Origin: Sabellastarte sp. h YS-2021 | Lineage: Eukaryota > Annelida > Polychaeta > Sabellida > Sabellidae | DNA length: 64,000 bases | Direction: 5' to 3' | NCBI GenBank assembly: GCA_964017235.1 | Contig: OZ024933.1 | Location: 56,402,255-56,466,254, forward strand | Shown: positions 33,578 to 45,470 of the stretch, piece after piece | Layout: each line of letters starts with the position of its first letter | How positions within the stretch are numbered: position 1 is the first letter of the stretch | Made by a program: the position numbers and the translations under genes | Notes under the pieces: generated by a model | Told to the model about the DNA's origin: nothing | Database searches by the model: none | The model's input: only the letters and a program-made list of their open reading frames with translations

Positions 33578-35385
33578 CTACTTTAATATGCTATGACCAT
33601 GCATATTTGGCATTCGGCTAATAAATAGACAATCTGTTTTAGTGTTAATAAAAAACAACTTCTCAACTATAGCAGTAACAGGTATGAGTTCAATATGGCA
33701 TGTCTCCCTTATTGGTATAATATGCTTTCCACCAGTGAGTTGATCTAGGGAGGATGAACTACTTTCTAAAAAGGCGACGGCTTCATGTACGTCTTTGGAT
33801 GTTACATTGACAATAAAAAACTTGATAACAGCTTTTCTCCCATCCTTGAGCAAAACATAATTGCAGGCTCTTTTTTTCATCCTTGTGTACATTTCTGAAT
33901 ATAACTTCTGTCCATTTACAAGGACCCTTTGCACTTTCTTAATGTTTGAAATTTTTCCAGCATTGGTGGATTTTATCAACTCTTCAATGTGTGGCTCATC
34001 AGAATTGATACTAAGCATCTTTCCAGCAACCTCACAATTATTCAAGTGTTTTAACTTACTCCATGGTTTAACTGAACTCTCACTTTTGCATTTAATTTTG
34101 ATCATGCTTTCAGCTTCTTTCATTTGCATAATTTGTTTAGTTACATTGCCTGTACCATGAGCTGACTTGAGAACCATGCTATTAATATCTTCAAAGGAGA
34201 AACAGCTCCAAGCCCATATTGGTCCCCACATGCGAACAAAATCTACCAAATGAGCACCAAGGTTATGGACATTGAGTCCACATGATCCATCACCATAAAG
34301 TTGTTGGAACTGCTGGTAAAACAAATCCAGAAGCATTGATGCTCGATTAAGGATTTCAGTGTCCATTGTATCACTCAAAAGTAAGTGAACAGCTTCAGAT
34401 AATAGTGAAAAATGACCCAGGTATAGCTCAGGTAGGATGCCCTTCAAACAAGGTAGGCCATAATAAAGGAGCCAAGATTGATACTCAGTTGCTTTGAGAC
34501 TAGCATAATCCTTTTCAATATTTCGTGGCAGTCGCATCACATAATCAACTGGACCAGGTTTAATATTGCAAAGCCTAGAAGAGATAACATGTAGCTGGTT
34601 TCCAACAAAATATGGTTGTTTATTGTTTTTAGAGGCAAACCAAAGTGTTGTCAAAGCTTTGCAGATGCCAAGTAAAATCCCGTGCATATAATCTGTAACA
34701 ATGTCAAAAACTGGAAACTCTATTTTACATTGACCCTTGAATCCTCTGCAACGGCTGTTAGAACTTCCATTACTCATACAATGCTGCACTGAATCTTTGG
34801 TTCTCTGAGGTGCACGCAATTCTCTGGTCCTGTATGGGTAACATCTGGCATGACCTTTTCCTTGTGCTGCCACAAAACCCTCTTCTTCGCAAGTGATACA
34901 GGCAAATGCACCATTAAATAAAGTCATGTTTAGAACACCAGCTTTGGCCTGCAAATCCACACTGGCACAAACAATAGCGAGTTTCACACAAATATCTTCT
35001 CCATTAAAATTGACTTTAACACCATCATGGAACATCTTTTTCATTTCATTTGCAAATGTGGAAAGAAAGGATTGAAATGGTGGTTTTCCTCGACCTTGCC
35101 ATAATCCTAAGAGAAGAATGTTTTCACGCGCAAAACGCATTTGTGTGGGGAGTTCATTGATAATAAGATACAAAGGCCACAATTCTACATGAGTACTTTT
35201 GAAGAGGCATATCCCATCAGTATTAAATGTTGCAGTTAGGTTCATGTTGTCATGTCCACTGAGAAACTGATCATCTGCCAACAGAGATCTGTATGCAGAG
35301 CCATCCGTAATATCTGTGATGTCAGCATTGTCACAATATCTTCTGTAAATACGCTGTTTTTCTCCCACAACTTTCTCCAGACAGT
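33578..35385 (-). CDS. Tnp2/CACTA-like transposase, exon 3 (catalytic part)
   Basis: The acceptor TTGTTACAG at 35386 gives an in-frame join from exon 2 (K-D-CLEKVVGEKQ). The exon has 601 codons plus TAA. Marks of the Tnp2 (Transposase_21) family: DITDGSAYRSLL; then FNTDGICLFKSTHVELWPLY, with the probable first catalytic Asp in NTDG; INELPTQMRFARENILLLGL; a metal-binding FACITCEEEG segment; and later NVHNLGAHLVDFVRMWGPIW, as in the DUF4218-type C-terminal domain. There are no stops or frameshifts. With exons 1 and 2 it gives 910 residues. The longer open frame up to 35428 is intron read-through. Confidence 0.85.
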
Positions 35386-35979
35386 CTGTAACAATAGGGT
35401 ATATTTCATAATATAAAAGGTTTAACATACATTTTTGGTTAAAACATGGTTAGACAGAAGCAATGATTTAATAATATTTTGACTGATAAGAGTTAAGGAT
35501 GACTTACAGACATTTTTTAGTTACCAGTAACTGATGGGCAACTGGGAGAGGCATATTGGGCATCTGGCAAAAAATTTACTCGGCAGTCGCCACAGATGTC
35601 ACTGGTTAGTTTTAGTTGTTGAATGTATCATAAATATTGCCAAATACTGACTCATGACACCTCTGTCTCAAGTTTATAGAGGCAGGTCCCTTGTCACTGA
35701 GTATCTTCATCTTTAATTGAGATACTATTCGACACTGTAAAACAAGATGTTTAGCTTAAAATAAAAATTTAACTTTCTGAAATTGTTAAAAACATCAGAT
35801 TTTTAGGTTTACTTGTAAGGTTAGAATTAAATTAGCTGATTATTTTGGGTGTATATATTTCTGTAATAGGCAAAAGTTATACTATAACAAATACAATGTT
35901 ACCTGGACATAAATTGACCCTTTATTGTAGGAATACATATTGAATAGAGGGGAAGTAACTTAGTAATATATTTATTTAC

Positions 35980-36762
35980 CTTTTGACATAAGCAAGTTAC
36001 GCAGCTGCTTTTGTGAATTGGCCAAGATAAATGTTTTCCTGGCAGATCTTGGAAGAGTTCTTTGAGAATGGAGATCTCCTTTGTACCTTAAACCTGAGCA
36101 GTTTTCTGTAGAACAAGTATAGGTTTCTTCATTTTCGGTTGGGAAAACAGCAGAACAAATTTCACAATAATGGATTTCAAAGAAGTCTCCAATACCGCAT
36201 TGCTTTAGCAGTTTATCGTATGACAATTCTCCAGGAATGAAATTTAAAATATCTCGACAAGCACTTGCAGGTAAATTATGTTTCATGAAACACTGTAATA
36301 ATTTCAACTGTTTCTGTTGATCTGAATTGAAGTCTTCGTTACATGATGCAGAGTTTACACTTTCAAAGCTTTCATCACTACTGTTTGAATCATCTTCCAA
36401 ACCTTTATCTGAATCAGTAAGATCACTAAGATCTGAATTTAAGCTCAATGTTTCACACTCAGTCCACTCAAAATCACTGGAACTAATACTTGTGTCTTTC
36501 ATGTCACTGTCATTGAAGGAAGTTTCCACATCTAAGGAATTTCCTTCATGGTGTGGTTTCATGGTATGAGAATCTAGATGAAAATCTAGTACATTAATAT
36601 GACATACACTTTCAGTATGTTCTGCAGATGTTCTTCCAACAGGAGCTCTTCTTATACAACAAGAAGCAGAAGTTTCTCTCTTTGTTTGTCTGTATAATGT
36701 TGTCCGTGGAATGATTATGTCCTCATTTTCTAAGTACAACTTCTTTACTCTCTTCACAGGAC
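35980..36762 (-). CDS. Tnp2/CACTA-like transposase, exon 2
   Basis: TGTTTTAG precedes and GTAAAT follows. Phase 1 on both sides. It encodes a basic start (KRVKKLYLENEDIIIPR), a long acidic Ser/Asp-rich stretch (SDLSDLTDSDKGLEDDSNSS) and a small Cys cluster (YCEICSAVF and YTCSTENCSG) that could bind zinc. It continues into exon 3 through LANSQKQLRNLLMSK. The order Cys cluster then catalytic domain is usual for animal Tnp2 proteins. Confidence 0.8.
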
Positions 36763-37723
36763 CTAAAACATAATATTCATCATAAAGTAACTTTAAGATG
36801 CACAGTAATGATGGTTATTAATTTAGGTGTTGGTAAGAGAGCTTAAAACATTTTACTTTCAAATGGATGTTTTTATATTCTAAAGTAAAGGTTAATGCAA
36901 AAATGTATACCAGTATTTTATACGCAGGTCTGTACATTAAAATTACATTGATACTATCAACTGTCAGGGAGAACAGATAGTATATGTTGAACCAATTTAT
37001 GTCAGCTTAACTCCCAACAAATTGAAAAGTAAAGGCAAAGTTGACATATTATAGTATATTTTATTTTTTTATTTTATTTTATTTCTCGTACATACAAGAT
37101 ATATACAGTCATGTACAATGTTACTTTAAACAAAAAAACAAAAAAAACCAAAAGAACAAATAACTACACAGAACATAAATACATAGCTACACAAAAAGAA
37201 AAAAAAAGCAGTGGAACAATACCATCATTCAGTACATACAAATTTTAAAATTTCATTAAAATTAATATAATGGGCTGTCATTATATATATATCTATATAT
37301 TATATAAATGCAAGATAGATTTATTGGAACAATAAATATCTTCAGGGCAAAAAACCTTGTGAAAACAGTACTGTATAGAAATAAATTTGGAAAATGGAAA
37401 AAAATCCTTAATTATTATATTATTAAGCATTTGTTTCTCAAGGTTTTTGTTAGCCTGCCTGACAATGCACACAGGCTGAGTCATATGCACACATGATCAG
37501 AGATACCTAGCTTGTCAGAGAGAATGTCTCTCAGATGAGTCAATGAAAAAATGTGTGCATAATGACAGCAAATACATGGTTGGACTGCATTCCGGTGTAG
37601 ACAGCCTGGAAGGCCAGGCTAGGTTTGGTCTTTGCACTAAAGCACATTGATTAATTCTACATGAGAATTGGCTCAAAGATGGAAACATAAATTCGTGTAA
37701 ATTAATCACAATAAAATACTTAC

Positions 37724-37865
37724 TGAAATTGTGTATCTTCTGTAAATGGCCCAGCATTCTTTGTTTTGTTGATAGCACTTTTTGACATAATTGACACTTG
37801 AATTGAGATTTTCCATTTACCTCAAGTTTTGAGAAGTAGTCCAATTTTCTGTGATTTGGATCCAT
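37724..37865 (-). CDS. Tnp2/CACTA-like transposase, exon 1 with C2H2 finger
   Basis: ATG at 37865. It encodes MDPNHRKLDYFSKLEVNG and then a single C2H2 finger with Cys24, Cys27, His40 and His45 (FKCQLCQKVL, GHLQKIHN). The donor GTAAGT leaves phase 1, which matches exon 2 (Ser-Pro-Val-Lys join). The finger probably binds DNA. The upstream region to 39016 is shared with the divergent BEN gene. Confidence 0.7.
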
Positions 37866-39016
37866 ATTACATAATCCACCACTCAATAAAAAATCAAAAG
37901 TAACAAATGTCTGACTAAATATTAAACTATGTTTCAGAAACAGTTTTTACAGTTTCTTCCACAAGATGAATTGTGCATATGACATACCACATATTAAGCA
38001 AACAACATCAGCTATTCCAAATCTCTGCAACTACTTGGTCCACACATGTGTGCAAATTATGCAAATTAACCCTTAGCCTTTCCTGAGTTATGTTTGTAAA
38101 AAATCTGCTCCAAAGCTCATAAGGTTCCATTGAAAGCCTGAGCAAGAGACTTTCTCCAGATCCTTCTATTTGCCACTTCCCCCCACATTAAAGAGGGTTA
38201 TTTAAATAAACCAACTAGTGGATACATCTTTCTTTCCTTTTCATTCTTAAATGTGCACATATATGGCAAATATTACTTAGGAAAGGCTAACTTGTAACCC
38301 AGCAGTATGTGAGAAATAGAGATAAACCTCAACAAACGTAGTAAAGCCCTTTAAAATAGACAAAAACACTGGTTTAAAAATTTTGAAAGGTTAGTATTTA
38401 TATAGAGAGGATCTACACATTTTCCCTGGGAGAATTACATTTCAATAATGTCCCTTTTAAAAGGTTTCATGAAAAATAGAAGTAAACGGCTTTCACCATA
38501 TAAACATTTATGGGGTATAAATATATATGCAGCAGATTGTCCGAGTTTACTGTCTGAGCATCTTTGAATACTGAAGCATTGAGACAACTGTAAACAAAAT
38601 ATTTGTGACATTGAGTGTAAACTTAATATACCATTAAAATATTTCACTTTATTGATATACCTAATTGCGATTTATAATTTTTTTATAACTGACATTAGAG
38701 ATAGTAAAATATAATTCAAGTGAATGAAAAGCCAAACATTTTAAACAGGTAGTATATGTCAAGTAAGTTTTAAGTATTTGAGTAAGGTTATCGGACAAGG
38801 GAAAAAAACCCTCACCTTAATCTGGAGTCAGAAGATATGTGCCTCAGTTTGGATTGTAGCTGGGGAAGCAGTGATTGTGATTGGCTGATTCAGTTTCCCT
38901 CCAAGTTTGTCTTATCTGTTGTTTACTTTCCATGTGCTTCAGTTCCTTTGTCAAGTGATTAATAATTGTAATTGTTGTTTAAATAAAACACTTAAAGCAA
39001 TTTGGATACATTCAAA
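37866..39016. promoter_or_regulatory. Shared region between divergent transposase and BEN genes
   Basis: About 1.15 kb between the two start codons. It likely holds both promoters. AT-rich. No TATA box could be assigned with certainty and no other gene is visible in it. Confidence 0.35.
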
Positions 39017-39221
39017 ATGAGTGCACCGCTGGTTGTATTAGATTGGATTGTTGTGTCTCCTGATGGGACCTTTGTGAAAGAAGGTAAAAGTAGTGTTTTG
39101 AGGATGACCAGTATATTGGCCCCAAGAAAAGAATTCCACCAATATAAAGTTGGGGAGGAAGTCAAGGCAAAATTTTGTGGGAAGGAATACAGGGCAGAAA
39201 TCATTGCCATTGGAAGCACAG
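39017..39221 (+). CDS. BEN-domain protein, exon 1 (Tudor/chromo-like N-terminus)
   Basis: ATG at 39017, preceded by TTCAAA. It encodes MSAPLVVLDWIVVSPDGTFV and then YKVGEEVKAKFCGKEYRAEI, a pattern of alternating small and aromatic residues that resembles Tudor or agenet-type folds. The donor CACAG/GTAAAT leaves phase 1. The Tudor-like call is inference. Confidence 0.7.
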
Positions 39222-39539
39222 GTAAATATAGAAATATTTATTTTCTTCTGTTTATTATAGCTATTAAAAAAATCATAAACACATGACTGTGTTGTGGTAT
39301 GGCCAAGGCTAGCTTAAATATACTTGAGTGAACACACTAAAGGCTTGTCATGGATAGTTTGATTTTTAACTAGCCTGTCTCTGAGCTCATATCTTGTACC
39401 GGGTATATTATTTTGAATTGGATTATGACTTCATTGTTACTGTTTGATCATATTCTGACTGAACTTTCAACTAATTCTTTCAGTGATTGGGGAACTTAAT
39501 TATTGTAGTCATTTTTATGATATACAAAATTAAACTGAG

Positions 39540-40440
39540 ACAAACTGGATTAGTAAATTTACTTATACCAGCAATCATCTTTATTTGACAGATCATTGAA
39601 GTTTTCAATGTAATTCACCATTTCCAGCAAAACCTTGTGCTCCTTATTATTGGTGTACGGAAAAGTTCCCACCTGGTAAAGTTCCCTCCCAAAGATTCCC
39701 ACCTGGTAAAGTTCCCACCCCAAAAGTTGAAGGGGTGAAAACGTTCCCACATTTTAAAATAATTTCTATTTGACATTCATAATAGTTAAAACAATTTCTG
39801 AATGCATTTGAATCTAGTAGGTCATCACACTGGTACACAATTGTCATGTTAAAATTTCTTGACTGGCCATTTATGATATTCAATTCTTAGCAGTGCAAAA
39901 AAATGGAATTTATGTGATTAACTTCACATAAGACTTTCCCACATAAGATCGTGTCCAGAGGGAACAGTGACTGGCATTTGAGTGATTAACTCCAAATAAA
40001 AGTATCTCCATAAGGGTCTTCAACAAATAATCATAGATGACACAGGTACTCTGGTATATTGCAATTAACTCCAAATAAAGGACTTGGAAAAAAGCATAAG
40101 GGTCTGCAGCAAATAATCCTATATGACATAGTTGGTTTGGAATATTTTAATTAATTCCAAAGACAACAATTCTACTAAATAGAGTGACCAGCTTGTGTAT
40201 AGTCTATTGACTTTACTTCAAATAAATCTTCCTTCAAATAAATCTTCCACAAAAAGTTCCTCCCTAATTAACTTCCTATGTATCTGCACAATAATATATC
40301 ATTATTTAACTGAAGAAAGAAGAACCAGAAATATGATATAAATGTAAAAGAAAATTAAATGTGGAAACTTTTCCACTTTTTCAACTTTATAAGGATGGGA
40401 ACTTTACTGGGTGAGAACCTTTGGGTGGGAACTTTACCAG
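39540..40440. other. BEN-gene intron 1 with short direct repeats
   Basis: GTTCCCACCTGGTAAAGTTCCC words (in 20-base pieces: GTTCCCACCTGGTAAAGTTC) at 39665 and 39690. The inverse GGTGGGAACTTTACCAG lies at 40423 and TGGGAACTTTACTGGG near 40395. The region may be a small insert with inverted ends, about 39660-40440. Confidence 0.4.
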
Positions 40441-40534
40441 AGATTCCTTATTATTATAGCTCAATTTAAGTCAGTAAATCCATCTGTATACACGTTTACA
40501 CGTGATAACAAAACTTTTGATGTTTATTTTGCAG

Positions 40535-40873
40535 AAAACAAAGCTCACCTAATGGCAATTGCTGAGGGAAAAATTCCCTCAAATGCAACATTGGATTCTC
40601 ACTCAACAAGTGCCACTCTTGCTGAAAAAAGTCCCAGTCCTACAAGTGTTACTCCAGCTAAAGTGAGAGGCCTACCCAGGAGCGCCACGCCAGTTAAAGT
40701 AGAACCCATCCCTACAAGCACTTCATCAGCTAAAGTAGCTTCAGAACCAAGAACTACAAAAGAAGAGGTGAATGTTGTGATTGAAACCATATCCAAAGCT
40801 ACTGAATCTACAAATTCGATGGCACCTACTGAGGTTGAAATCAATTCATCTGTCACTGTCCCTTCAGTGAATG
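40535..40873 (+). CDS. BEN-domain protein, exon 2 (low-complexity linker)
   Basis: TTTTGCAG precedes and GTTAGT follows. Phase 1 on both sides. It encodes ENKAHLMAIAEGKIPSN and a Ser/Thr/Pro/Lys-rich linker with imperfect repeats (SPSPTSVTPAKV, PRSATPVKVEPIPTS, TSSAKVASEP). The linker is probably disordered and joins the N-terminal fold to the BEN part. Confidence 0.75.
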
Positions 40874-41519
40874 GTTAGTAATTTATATAATATTAATATT
40901 ATAGTCAGAAATCAATTGTAAATTGAAATGTATACATGTAGCATATCTTTTCCTTAATTTGTTGCATGTTAAAAGGCAATGTGACTACATATATATATTA
41001 TATACATCAATATATACAAACAAAATGAGCTGTGGTTTCGATAACAGTCAGAGAACAATTTTTAAGCCATTACAAGGGTTTATTTTGTGGACATGATTAT
41101 TTTTACTATTGTGTTTTCTGATAAGTTTAGTTTTTGTGTTCTTTTAAATGTTCTACAATGTACGCCAGTTGCATATTTGGCATTATTTGCGTAAGTCACC
41201 ATTCTTATCATTGCATGAAATCTGTTTTTTTTTTCAACCAAATGTTTAAATATAGGATGGTTTAATGTCATAAAAAGTGAGCACTTTTATACAAGCAAAT
41301 TTTAGGCCATGAAGAAATTAGGAAGACCAATCACTTAATCTAGTGTATTGGTGAATCACCTCAAAAAGTAGTGACAGGTTTCCCCATACTTTTCTATTTT
41401 ACCCTGAAATGAGAATAATACTATGACATGTGACATGTTACACTAATAAACAAAAAAGACACTGCTTCCAGCAAAAGTGTTATTCAAATGAAACTAAATG
41501 TTGTCTTTATTATTCACAG

Positions 41520-41579
41520 GGGAAAATCCGAGAAAAAGGAATGTGAATGAGCCTGAAGTGATTGTGGAGCCTAAATCAG
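41520..41579 (+). CDS. BEN-domain protein, exon 3
   Basis: A 60-base exon between ATTCACAG and GTATTT. Phase 1 on both sides. It encodes GENPRKRNVNEPEVIVEPKS and carries a basic PRKR that may act in nuclear entry. It was found by phase matching. Confidence 0.65.
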
Positions 41580-41599
41580 GTATTTGCGACTTAATTTTT

Positions 41600-41830
41600 A
41601 CCCATCAGCAGATTTGGCTATAGGGGTATTGGTATCAGCATTTCGTCTGTTAGTCTGTCTGTCCATGGATTTTGTCCGGGCTATGTCTCCCCAACCGTTG
41701 ACTGTAGGAAATTTAAACTTTGCATGGATGTTCTTTAGGGGACTAGTTGTGCAACGTCCTGGTCTGACTGTGTGACCTTTGACCCTGTGACCTTTGCCTT
41801 ACAAATTTTGTCCAATGCCGAGGGGTATTC
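41600..41830 (+). repeat. Repeat fragment in BEN-gene intron
   Basis: GTCTGTTAGTCTGTCTGTCC, TTTGTCCGGGCTATGTCTCC and GTGTGACCTTTGACCCTGTG are words typical of tandem-repeat elements like C (GAGATATAGCCCGGACAA inverse). This is a single diverged unit. Confidence 0.4.
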
Positions 41831-42557
41831 AGCAACGCATTATGTTTAATATTTACTTCTGGTACTACCTATGAGGGGTTATTTTTTTGTTATTTTTCCC
41901 AAATTATGAGTTTTTGTGTTAACTTACCCTCATTCAAATTACAATAGTGAGAATAAATAAGAGTTTTGAAGTACCTGGTGGACATTGATTATTTGCTGCC
42001 ATTTCTTTTTCAAACAAGTGAAGTGAAATCACAAAAAACTGTGAAGGAAAATTTTATTCTTGTTTAACATTTATCTTAGTAATTTGAAAATTAGTTAAAG
42101 CCCAAGTATAATGGAGCATAGTTTTGATTGTGTGGTGCAGTAGAATGGAATTTGAATGGACAATGTGTTGCTTTTATGAGTTATTTAAAAGTAAGGCATA
42201 TAACTAATTTGTTTATAGGTAATATCTACAAAAAAACTGGTTAGATTCTGAAAATTAATAAAAATATTTCACTCAATCAACAGTCTCAGCAACCAAATAT
42301 CAATCATATTATGATACTCGGTTGGTTTTATAATTGTATAGTGATTATTTAATATTTAATTATAGCTGATAAAATACAATGATATGGAAAGCATATTGTA
42401 ATGCTAAAGCAAAATAATGGTTACATAAACCAAAACGACAGTGTCATTCACTGAATTGAGTTTCTAATATGCCATATAGGTTTGTGCTTGCTTTCCAAGT
42501 CAATTAGATGCAGGTTCAGTGTTCTAGCTTTTAAATCATTTTTTTTATTTCTTTCAG

Positions 42558-42606
42558 ATGTAAGTAGAGATTCCATGCCCAGTCCACCATTATTTGAACG
42601 CCAAAG
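42558..42606 (+). CDS. BEN-domain protein, exon 4
   Basis: A 49-base exon between TTTCTTTCAG and GTAAGC. Phase 1 in, phase 2 out. It encodes VSRDSMPSPPLFERQ. It is needed for a correct join to exon 5, whose first base completes an Arg codon. Confidence 0.65.
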
Positions 42607-42789
42607 GTAAGCTTTCATTGGTTTACCATTGTTGAAAAATTTAAGTATTGTCTTATATTTCCATTGGAGTATATTTGTTAGTAGGATGGCACAGAATCAC
42701 TTCACAAAGGTGATTAAATTTTATTAATGTACTGCCTCCATTGCTCTAAAGAGTTCAAACAGCTATGAAAATCTGTATTTGACTTATTA

Positions 42790-42890
42790 CCACCATCGAG
42801 GAGGTTATGTTTTCATCGGCGTTTGTTTGTTTGTCTGTTAGCTACATTATGCAAAAAGTTATGGACGGATTTTCACGAAATTTTCAGGAT
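42790..42890 (+). repeat. Fragment of the CCACCAAGGA-type dispersed repeat
   Basis: CGAGGAGGTTATGTTTTCAT, GTTTGTTTGTCTGTTAGC and GCAAAAAGTTATGGACGG. The same family as 19586-19700. Confidence 0.6.
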
Positions 42891-43106
42891 AAAAAAAAAG
42901 ATTTTTTTAAATTTCAAAATAAATTATAAGTGAGAAATTGAAAAGACACTTGATAGTGCTTAATATTTGGCAATATGTCTTTTAAAGGATCTTAGAATTT
43001 TTAAAAAGTATTAGTCATTCACTTAGGATACTTAAGAACTCTCCACCTAAGTATCAAACAGGATTTCAGAAATTCAATTAACTAAATTACTGATTTTTAT
43101 TTTAAG

Positions 43107-43614
43107 ACCACAAGATGAGGAATTGAAAAAGCTGAAGGCTGACTTCGCTCATCTCCAGCGAAAAGTGCGGAGGCTGGAGAAAACTGTCGATGACATGAGA
43201 AAGGCATCGGCAGAACCACCGGCATTGGTGATGGGGGCACACAGCTCAGCGAGGGAAACAGAAAGTACCACTCTGAGTGCTGTCCAGCTGGATTGTGGCT
43301 TCTCGGAGCAAGAACTCCTCGAAAAGGCAAAGTTTTTTGGCCCTGGGTCAAAAGCAGAAGCCCTTAAAGCTTTGGCCAAGACAATCTTTACAGAGGACGA
43401 ACTGATTGAGTCCTCTGTGACTGGAAAAAAATCCGGGAAAAGTGGGGAAAATCCTCGCCCGCCCCTCAATGCCGAGAAACTGGGCCTTCTCAAACGCCTG
43501 ATGCAAAGAGTTGATCCGTGCTTCCAGCAGCGGTGGCTGACCGAAGGCCTGCAGAGCATTCAGAAAGTTCTGCGGGCCAAACAGAAATCCAAAGGATTAA
43601 AAAAGTTGGACTAA
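43107..43614 (+). CDS. BEN-domain protein, exon 5 (coiled coil and BEN domain)
   Basis: TTTTAAG precedes, and the stop TAA is at 43612-43614. It starts with a coiled coil (PQDEELKKLKADFAHLQRKV), then the BEN domain over roughly residues 270-360 of the 386-residue product: LDCGFSEQELLEKAKFF, ALKALAKTIFTEDELIESSV, TGKK and RPPLNAEKLGLLKRLMQ. BEN domains bind DNA or chromatin proteins and occur in transcription repressors and some DNA viruses. All five exons join in frame with no stops. Codon use is more GC-rich here than in the surrounding introns. Its place inside transposon ends suggests a transposon-encoded protein or captured cargo. Confidence 0.85.
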
Positions 43615-43659
43615 ATGGACTAAATAGAAATATGGGGGGAGGGGGGGTAGGTGGGTGAA

Positions 43660-44160
43660 ATTAAATGTAATTGGGTTTTTTTTGTTAGGGGGGGGTAGGT
43701 GAGTGATATTAAATGGGTGTTTTTTTTGTTAGTTAATAGTGTATTTTGTATCCTTTTGTAAAATAGTGGGGGGGGGGGGGGGGTAAGGTCAAAACAAGAA
43801 TTTTTGCTAGTTATTAAGTAATCAAGAATCTTTGCTATTTATTAGTGTATCTTATATCCGTTTGTACAATAGTCTTGCAGGGGAGGACTGGTAGGTGGTC
43901 GAAATTAAATGTAATTGTTTTCTTTTTTTTAGTTAATATTGTATTTTGTATCCATTTGTAAAATAGTCTGGGGGGGTGGGTGGGTGTAATTAAATGTAAT
44001 TGGTTTTCTTCTTGTTAGTTAACAGTGTATTTTGTATCCGTTTGTATAATAGTCTTTTCTTTCGGGTAAAATTAAATGTAATTGGTTGTCCTTTTGTTAG
44101 CTATTAGTGTATTTTGTATCCGTTTGTAAAATAGTCTTTATCAAGAATATACAGTTGTAT
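43660..44160. repeat. Imperfect 80-105-bp tandem repeat after the BEN gene, with poly-G run
   Basis: GTATTTTGTATCCGTTTGTA recurs at about 43739, 43843, 43937, 44025 and 44107, with GTTAGTTAATAGTGTA-like joins. A run of 16 G lies at 43768-43783. It probably lies in the 3' UTR or just past the gene. Confidence 0.85.
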
Positions 44161-44209
44161 AGTAAGAAATCACACTTTTTTTTGTCTTTAATTCACCCAT
44201 GATTATTAT

Positions 44210-44770
44210 GCATTCTTATGTGCATATATTCATAAAATATGCTTATACACATCAGTCAGTATGACTGGCACATTAAGCACATTGATATGAATATTTTTCA
44301 TAAAGAGCATTATTACGTTATGATTTTTTTCATAATATTGATAGCAAATATTCATAATATTCATATTAATATATTATGAATTATTTTCATATCATTATGC
44401 ATTTGTTAAGGAAAATGTTAAATGGAACAATTTTTTATGCATTATTATGCATATGTTATGCAATTATTAAGCATTTTTTCTTCATAAAAAGAGCATATAG
44501 TTTATAAAATTAAGAAATTATTCTGAATACAATTATGCATAATATTAAGCATACATTATGAAAACATTTCCTAATAATATTTTCATAATATTCATAATAA
44601 ATTCATTTCATAATAACTTCTTAACAATATTTTCATAATATTCATAATAAATTCATTTCATAATAATTTCTTAACATATATGAAATCGTTCCATTTAACG
44701 TTCATAACAATATGAAAATTTCATAAAAATTATTCTGAATAATATTATGAATTGTGCATAACAATTCAGA
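44210..44770. repeat. Right subterminal array of TTCATAA palindromes
   Basis: Dense TTCATAATATTCATAATAAA words, including a 54-bp direct repeat near 44580 and 44635. It mirrors the left array in content. Confidence 0.65.
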
Positions 44771-44805
44771 ATAAAATCATAACCATTTCGACAGGGAGGT
44801 CACGT

Positions 44806-45470
44806 TCCACAGGGATTCATTCATTACCGGTTCATTATACAATACATATAAAATATGTGCAAATCACTGTTAAATAATTGAATCTTAATTTGGTCTTAAT
44901 TTTGTGCATTACTGAACTGTGAAACGGATCACAGATCAATAGCCCCTAAGTCTGGCAAACCTCTAATTACGGTTCGGCAGCCACTTCGTGTGTAATAATA
45001 AATAGAAACTAGGCCATTATTGAAAATTTATTCTTAGCTACTGAATTTCATAAAATGAAGAATTAGTGAAATTTTCTCTAGCTAAAGTTTCTACTTAATA
45101 TACATTAATTCAAACATACAAGGGATACAGATGTGGGCATCATCACCAGCAAATTTTATGTATTTTCACAGTGTTGAATTTATTATTTCTTGCTCTACAG
45201 TTAGATATAAGGAATCTAAAATTTGCCAGAAATCTGAAATTTGCCACCTCTAAAAACCTTACTTAATTCTATGAAAAAAATGATGTTTTGTCTTAAACTT
45301 GGTATTCTTCAGTGCAAAAACCATTGATGTATTATACATTCAACAAATCTAACCTTAATTCATATAATTTATGAGTATTTCCACTTGCGGTGAATTTCAG
45401 ATATGTGGCGAATTTTATATTTCTTACTCTAATGGATTCATCTGTGTAAAATTTGATTTTAATAACTCAC
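44806..45470. other. Intron sequence without recognised feature
   Basis: AT-rich, between the DNA transposon and the SH3 exon. Nothing recognised. Confidence 0.55.

Larger units (their letters stand above)
32715..44798. mobile_element. 12-kb Tnp2/CACTA-like DNA transposon carrying a BEN gene
   Basis: Inverted ends share CCCTGTCGAAATG (719-731 of 32 kb, and 44784-44796 as the reverse complement). GTCACGT stands at 32708-32714 and 44799-44805, a candidate 7-bp target duplication. Because ACGTGAC is its inverse, the true ends might instead run a few bases further out. Both subterminal regions (32730-33130 and 44210-44770) are packed with TTCATAAT/ATTATGAA words. Between them lie two divergent, intact, spliced genes: the transposase (minus) and a BEN-domain protein (plus). 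The element sits in an intron of the p47phox-like gene. Confidence 0.65.

Noticed and set aside
35386..35428. Longer start of the transposase exon with MLNLLYYEIYP
   Set aside because: An acceptor at 35386 restores frame from exon 2 and family similarity begins at the DCLEKVV join; the upstream codons are intron.
43149..43559. Minus-strand frame of 136 codons over the BEN exon
   Set aside because: Shadow frame of the BEN coding exon; no splice logic or domain.
32708..44805. GTCACGT as a firm target duplication of the large transposon
   Set aside because: It matches at both borders but is offset by four and two bases from the shared CCCTGTCG core, and the inverse ACGTGAC also fits; kept only as a candidate.
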